64,000 nt of DNA from Cryptomeria japonica (taxonomy: Eukaryota; Streptophyta; Pinopsida; Cupressales; Cupressaceae): the NCBI RefSeq assembly GCF_030272615.1, contig NC_081410.1:509440442-509504441 (forward strand). The letters run 5' to 3'. The notes beneath the pieces are model-generated. The model was not told the origin of the DNA and made no database searches. It was given only the letters and a program-made list of their open reading frames with translations. Positions within the stretch are counted from its first letter, which is position 1. The number at the start of each line of letters is the position of its first letter. The translations under genes were made by a program, and so were the position numbers. Below are positions 59,629-64,000 of this stretch, in pieces.

Positions 59629-62600
59629 CTATGCCATGATAGGTACCCATGTAAAATATGCAAATGCAAGCAAAACTATGCAATGCAATCTCTCACAAAC
59701 AGAGAAAGGGAGAAAACCTAGTGGGAAAAAAATCCCCCCCAAAAGAGAGATGAATGTACAAAAGACTCTCAAAGAAGAAGGACAAAACCTCAAAGAGCAA
59801 AAAGTCCCCCCCATAAGAGAGGAAGGAGAAGTCAATTGACCCCCCCCTAATGACACATCTCGCACCCCGAAGAGAGTTCGCAACTGCTGGAACTTACTCT
59901 CGGTGAAAGGTTTGGTGAAAATGTCAGCAACCTACTCTGCTGTAGGACAATACTGCAAATCAATGACCTGCTCTTGGATGAGCTCTCAGATATAGTGCAT
60001 ATGAATCTCAATGTGTTTGGTCTGCTGGTGCTGGACCAGGTTCTTCGAGATTGCAATAGAACTCTAATTGTCTCAATGTAGAACTGTCGGTCGTGGAGTG
60101 GTGAATCCAAACTCTATGAGAATCTGCTGGAGCCAAATGGTCTCAGTGGCTGTGTTAACAGCACCTCGATACTTAGCCTCAGTCAAAGATAGAGCAATAG
60201 CATGTTGCTTCTTGCTCTGCCAACAAATGGGGCCCGAACCAAGGTGAAAACTGTAACCAGAAGTAGACTTACAATCAACTAGATCGCCAGCCCAATCAGA
60301 GTCTGTGTAACCAACCAAGCGAAGTCCTGTGCCTGCTGCATAGTGAATCCCATAGTGATGTGTACCCTGGATGTAATGAAGGATGTGTTTGGCGGCTTTC
60401 CAATGAAGCTCATGTGGTTCCTGCATGAAGCGGGAAACCATGCCAACTGCAAATGAAATATCAGGGCGTGTATGAGTCAAGTAGATGAGACTGCCCACAA
60501 GCTGACGATACAAAGTGGCATCAACTGGTGGAGAAGAACACTGAGCCTCAAGCTTTACTCCTAAAAGAAAGGGAGTTGGGGTAGGCTTACAATCAGCCAT
60601 ATGAAAGTGTGCAAGTAGATCAAGAGCATACTTGGGGTGTGATAGTGTAATCGCGAAAGGTGACTATGAAATCTCTATCCTGAGAAAGTAGTGCGAAAGA
60701 CCCAAGTCAGTCATAGCAAATCTGTCATGCAAAGCAGATTTGACCCTACTAATGATGGATGAAGTACTCCCTGTAATGATCAAGTCATCAACATAGAGCA
60801 CAAGTATCAAGTGAGAGTCATCCTATCGCAAAATGTAGACATTTGGATCGGAATGACACCTGGTGAACCCTATGGAGAGAAGAATGGAATCCATCTTGGT
60901 GTACCAAGCCCTGGGGGCCTGTTTAAGGCCATAGAGAGATTTCCTTAGTCCGCAAACCAAGGAAGTATCCTGGATGAAACCCTGTGGCTGCTCCATATAA
61001 ATCTCCTCATCAAGATCACCATGAAGAAAAGCACTCTTCACATCCATCTGATGTACAACCCAACCATGAGCTATAGCAATTGCAAGTGTCAAACAAATGG
61101 AGTTCTTCTTGGCTACGGGTTCAAAGGTCTCAGTATAGTCAACACCTACAACCTGAGAAAAACCTTTTGCAGCAAGCCGAGCCTTATACTTATCCACACT
61201 ACCATCTGCTGCAAACTTGGTCTGATAGATCCACTTACATCAAACCATCTTTCTCCCCTTAGGGAGATGGACTAAATCCCATGTGTTGTTCCTCATCAAG
61301 GAACTATACTCTTCCTCCATAGCTTGGTCCCACTTAGGAACCCTTGATGCTTTTGTAAATGTCTATGGATCGGAAGTGGTAGCAATGAATGCATGTGGAA
61401 GATCCTGATGTTGTGATGGAGTTCTCCATGTATATGAAGAATCCCCAACAAGAGAACTCGCGGACTCAAGCGTCTGTCAAGCCCAACGAGGTCTAGGTGG
61501 AGGTGGAGAATGAGGCTCCTCAACTGCAAGTGGACCCTACGGAGGTGTAACCCTATGAGTCGGAGTTGAAGGAGTCTCATCATATGAGTCACTAACATCA
61601 CTATACAGAATGGAGGAAGGTGGAGGAGGTAGAGAGGTTTAGCTAGGAGAGCTTTCCTCAAAGTGAACACTCCTCTCAATGAACACCTCATGTGCCTCTG
61701 GATCCATCAATCTGTATGTCTTAACACCCTCAGGATATCCAACAAATATGCAAGGCTGACTCTGAGGTTCCAATGCCTTGCATTTCTACGGAGGTATGCG
61801 AGCCCATGTTGGACACCCAAAGACTCTGAAATATCTCACAATCGGTTTCCTACCAGCCCAAGATTCAAAAGGAGTAATACCTTGCAAATCTTTGTGAGGA
61901 ACCCAATTCTAGATATGTGTGGCACAACTGATAGCCTCTGCCCAAAAGGTGGAATCAAGAGAATGTGCATGTATCATACAGCTAGCCATTTCTTTGAGAG
62001 TTCTATTCTTGCATTCTGCAACCCCATTCTGATGTGGAGTGTATGCGACAGAATGCTGAAGATCAATCCCCTCAAATGTACAAAAATCCTTAAGTCTTTT
62101 GTTCACATATTCCCTTCCATTATCTATGTGAAGAATCTTGACCACTTTCCCTGATTGTTTCTCCACACGAGTCTTGAAGTCCTTAATTCTATCAAATACT
62201 TCACTCTTATGAATGAGAAAGTAGACCCAAGTGAAGCGGGAGTAGTCATCAATGAAGGTGAGAACATAGCAGGCCTTACTAAATGAAGGTGCTTGAAATG
62301 GACCTGCTACATCGCTGTGAACAAGTTGAAGAACTTCCAAAGCTCTCCAAGTTTTCCCTTTATCAAACTTCTCTTCGGGATGCTTGCCCATGGAACAACC
62401 TGAACATACACCCTCTAAAAAACTGATTCGAGGTAGACCTGTGACCATGTCTTTAGTGCTTAGCTGCTGAAGATAGCAGTAGTTGAGGTGACCAAACCGC
62501 TCATGCGATAGCTTACTTTCTGAATTTGAATGAGTAAGCAAGGCCCTAGAAGGTGAACTTGGCACAAAGTGGGAGAATGAATAAAGCCTTGAGTTGTCAT

Positions 62601-63903
62601 TGACTTGTCCCACTGCTACCAAGGCATCATCATCAAGTTCCTTTACCACAACTGAATCTGGTGTAAACTCAAACTTTTTCCCATTCCCATAGTGAATGAT
62701 TTGGTAGATGGAGAGAAGATTGGTAGACAAGTTAGGAACATAGAGAACATTCTCAAATGTTCCATCATCCATGTCAACTGAACCTTTCCCTTCAACCTCT
62801 ACTTGTGTGTCATCACCTATGTAAATGTGAGGTACCTTAGATGGCTCCAATGAAGAAAACTGCTCCTTTGTAGAACCCATGTGATATGAGGCACCCGAGT
62901 CAAGTATCCATTGCTGTGAAGAACCTGTTGTAGCCACAAATGCATGCCCTTTTCCCTTAGATTGTGAGGAAGAGGAAGGAGATGAATCCTTCTTTGTGTA
63001 GGCGGATGGCAAGTTGATGTTGTTTTTCTTAAGAAGATTGGTTAACTCATCAACTTACTTTGCGTGGCATTGATGCTCATCATGACCATACTTCTTGCAA
63101 TATGCACAAGTTGGTTTATCCTTCTGAGGTGGTGTCCCCTTCTTGGAAGAGGATGAAAAATAGCCTTGTGATGGAGAGGATGATTGTCCTTTTTCCTAGT
63201 GTGGCTTAGACTTAGATTGCTTCTTCTTCTTGTTAGAATCTTTGCCTTAACTTCCTTGATTCCCTTGATTAGCCACTAAAGCCTTGGACTTTGAAGACTT
63301 GAGAAACCCCATGTTCAACAACTTAAATTGTTCCAATATTAACATTTCTGTGAAAGCATCAAATGAAGGCATAACATAAGAACTCCCCACTGTCAAACGA
63401 TGAGTTTGGAAGCTAGACACAAATGCTACATATTCTGGTGCAAGCTTGTCCAACAAGTTGAATATCAACTGAGCATCCTTTTTGTCAATTCCACAATCCT
63501 TAAGCTTTGCTCTTAGCTCATTTGCTTTGGTGACATAATCTTGGATTGTATCAAAACTCTTGGGATCCAAGTTGGTGAGCTCATTGTCAATCTGATAGCC
63601 TCTGATTTCATCAACTTGTCCATACAATTTCTGAAACATATCCCAAGCCTCTTTGATTGTTTTACACTTCTCAATGTGAAAAATGAGGTCATCTGATACA
63701 TACTTGCGTAAGGTTCCAAGAGCCATGTAATTCTTTGTGAGCCATTCTAATTGAGCAATTGGATTAGCCTTAGGATCAGGTGGTGCTGTTATTGTTCCAT
63801 CTATGTAGTGTGTGAGACCCTTTTCCATTAATTTACTCCATACTTTAATTTTCCATGATGCATAATTATGTGGAGTTAAAGGTGGAAATTTATTAGGACT
63901 CAT
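59629..63903 (-). pseudogene. Minus-strand Copia gag-pol polyprotein, one frame with stops
   Basis: The polyprotein starts at MSPNKFPPLTPHNYASWK (63903). Gag has a helical core (DKKDAQLIFNLLDKLAPEY) and an intact zinc knuckle CAYCKKYGHDEHQC (about 63080-63110). The protease keeps ILDSGASYHM (about 62900). Integrase has SDVAGPF, HIDNGREY and NGVAECKNRTL, with the catalytic Asp-Asp-Glu present (family Arg changed to Cys). Reverse transcriptase has KARLAAKGFSQ, the QMDVKSAFLHGDL block, LYGLKQAPRAWY and an intact LYVDDLIIT (about 60800). RNase H has YTDSDWAGD and LHCDN*S, where the stop replaces Gln. The stops lie at positions usually Trp, Gln or Arg. It is non-functional but recently decayed. 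Confidence 0.9.
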
Positions 63904-64000
63904 TGCAACAAAAATGGGAAGAGCACAAAGAGAGGCACAATTACACAAGACACCCCCCCAAATTCACTCAATCAAAGAACCCCCCCAAATGTGATGATTT

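Larger units (their letters stand above)
59115..64000 (-). mobile_element. Minus-strand Ty1/Copia element, 5' end beyond the window
   Basis: The 3' LTR is 59115-59562 (minus start TGTTGGTGTAAATA at 59562). A purine-rich tract, AAGGGGGGG, adjoins it at about 59563-59572. Gag-pol runs from 63903 down to 59629 in a single frame, broken by about fifteen stops but, as read by eye, no frameshift. That makes it the best preserved element and probably the youngest. Plus bases 59110-59114, GAGAC, would be its TSD. The 5' LTR is outside the window. Confidence 0.88.

Noticed and set aside
61296-61691. 131-residue minus-strand frame within the Copia pol
   Set aside because: Out of phase with gag-pol; the true frame carries the integrase to reverse-transcriptase linker.

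Overview
The window looks like gene-poor intergenic DNA from a large seed-plant genome, most likely a gymnosperm such as a conifer (inference). The reasons are very old, stop-riddled plant retrotransposons that remain in place, a plant-specific WD40 gene, AT-rich spacers, and no bacterial-style gene packing. I see one intact host gene: an intronless seven-WD40-repeat protein of the JINGUBANG type (10748-12064, +). Almost everything else is mobile DNA, and much of it can be delimited by target-site duplications (TSDs).

Left part (1-21902). A probable solo LTR (891-2147, TSD ATATA) is followed by a nearly full-length but dead L1-type LINE (2714-9329, 16-bp TSD), two short local duplications, and the WD40 gene. 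The 3' end and downstream flank of that gene are duplicated at about 19306-20800 as a pseudogene copy. Comparing the two copies exposes two insertions downstream of the gene: a 1.58-kb unidentified element read on the minus strand (13035-14610, 22-bp imperfect TSD), and a block holding a short Copia LTR plus primer-binding site (14778-16925). A (TATGTG)n hexamer microsatellite lies at 18301-18432.

Middle part (21903-51610). This is a Russian-doll nest. An outer Ty1/Copia element (TSD AACTC) is split twice. The first split is by another complete Copia element (23972-31000). The second is by a 15.6-kb Ty3/Gypsy element of Tat/Ogre type (31804-47365, TSD TTAAG). The Gypsy element has unusually long LTRs (4.69 and 4.75 kb). 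Each LTR carries a degenerate reading frame of about 1,000 codons lying upstream of the likely LTR TATA box, that is in U3. It also carries an extra RNase H domain between protease and reverse transcriptase. The U3 reading frame is the best candidate here for a little-described system.

Right part (51616-64000). A second nest runs off the window. A Copia element of the same family as the inner one (52459-57096) is broken by a minus-strand Gypsy element (LTR 57097-58553). That Gypsy is in turn broken by a minus-strand Copia element whose gag-pol is still in one frame (59115 to beyond 64000).

Most in-frame stops in the elements are of the TAG/TGA/TAA kind expected from C-to-T decay of methylated DNA. 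None of the elements looks autonomous today. No tRNA, rRNA, CRISPR or second intact host gene was found. All similarity statements were made by eye.
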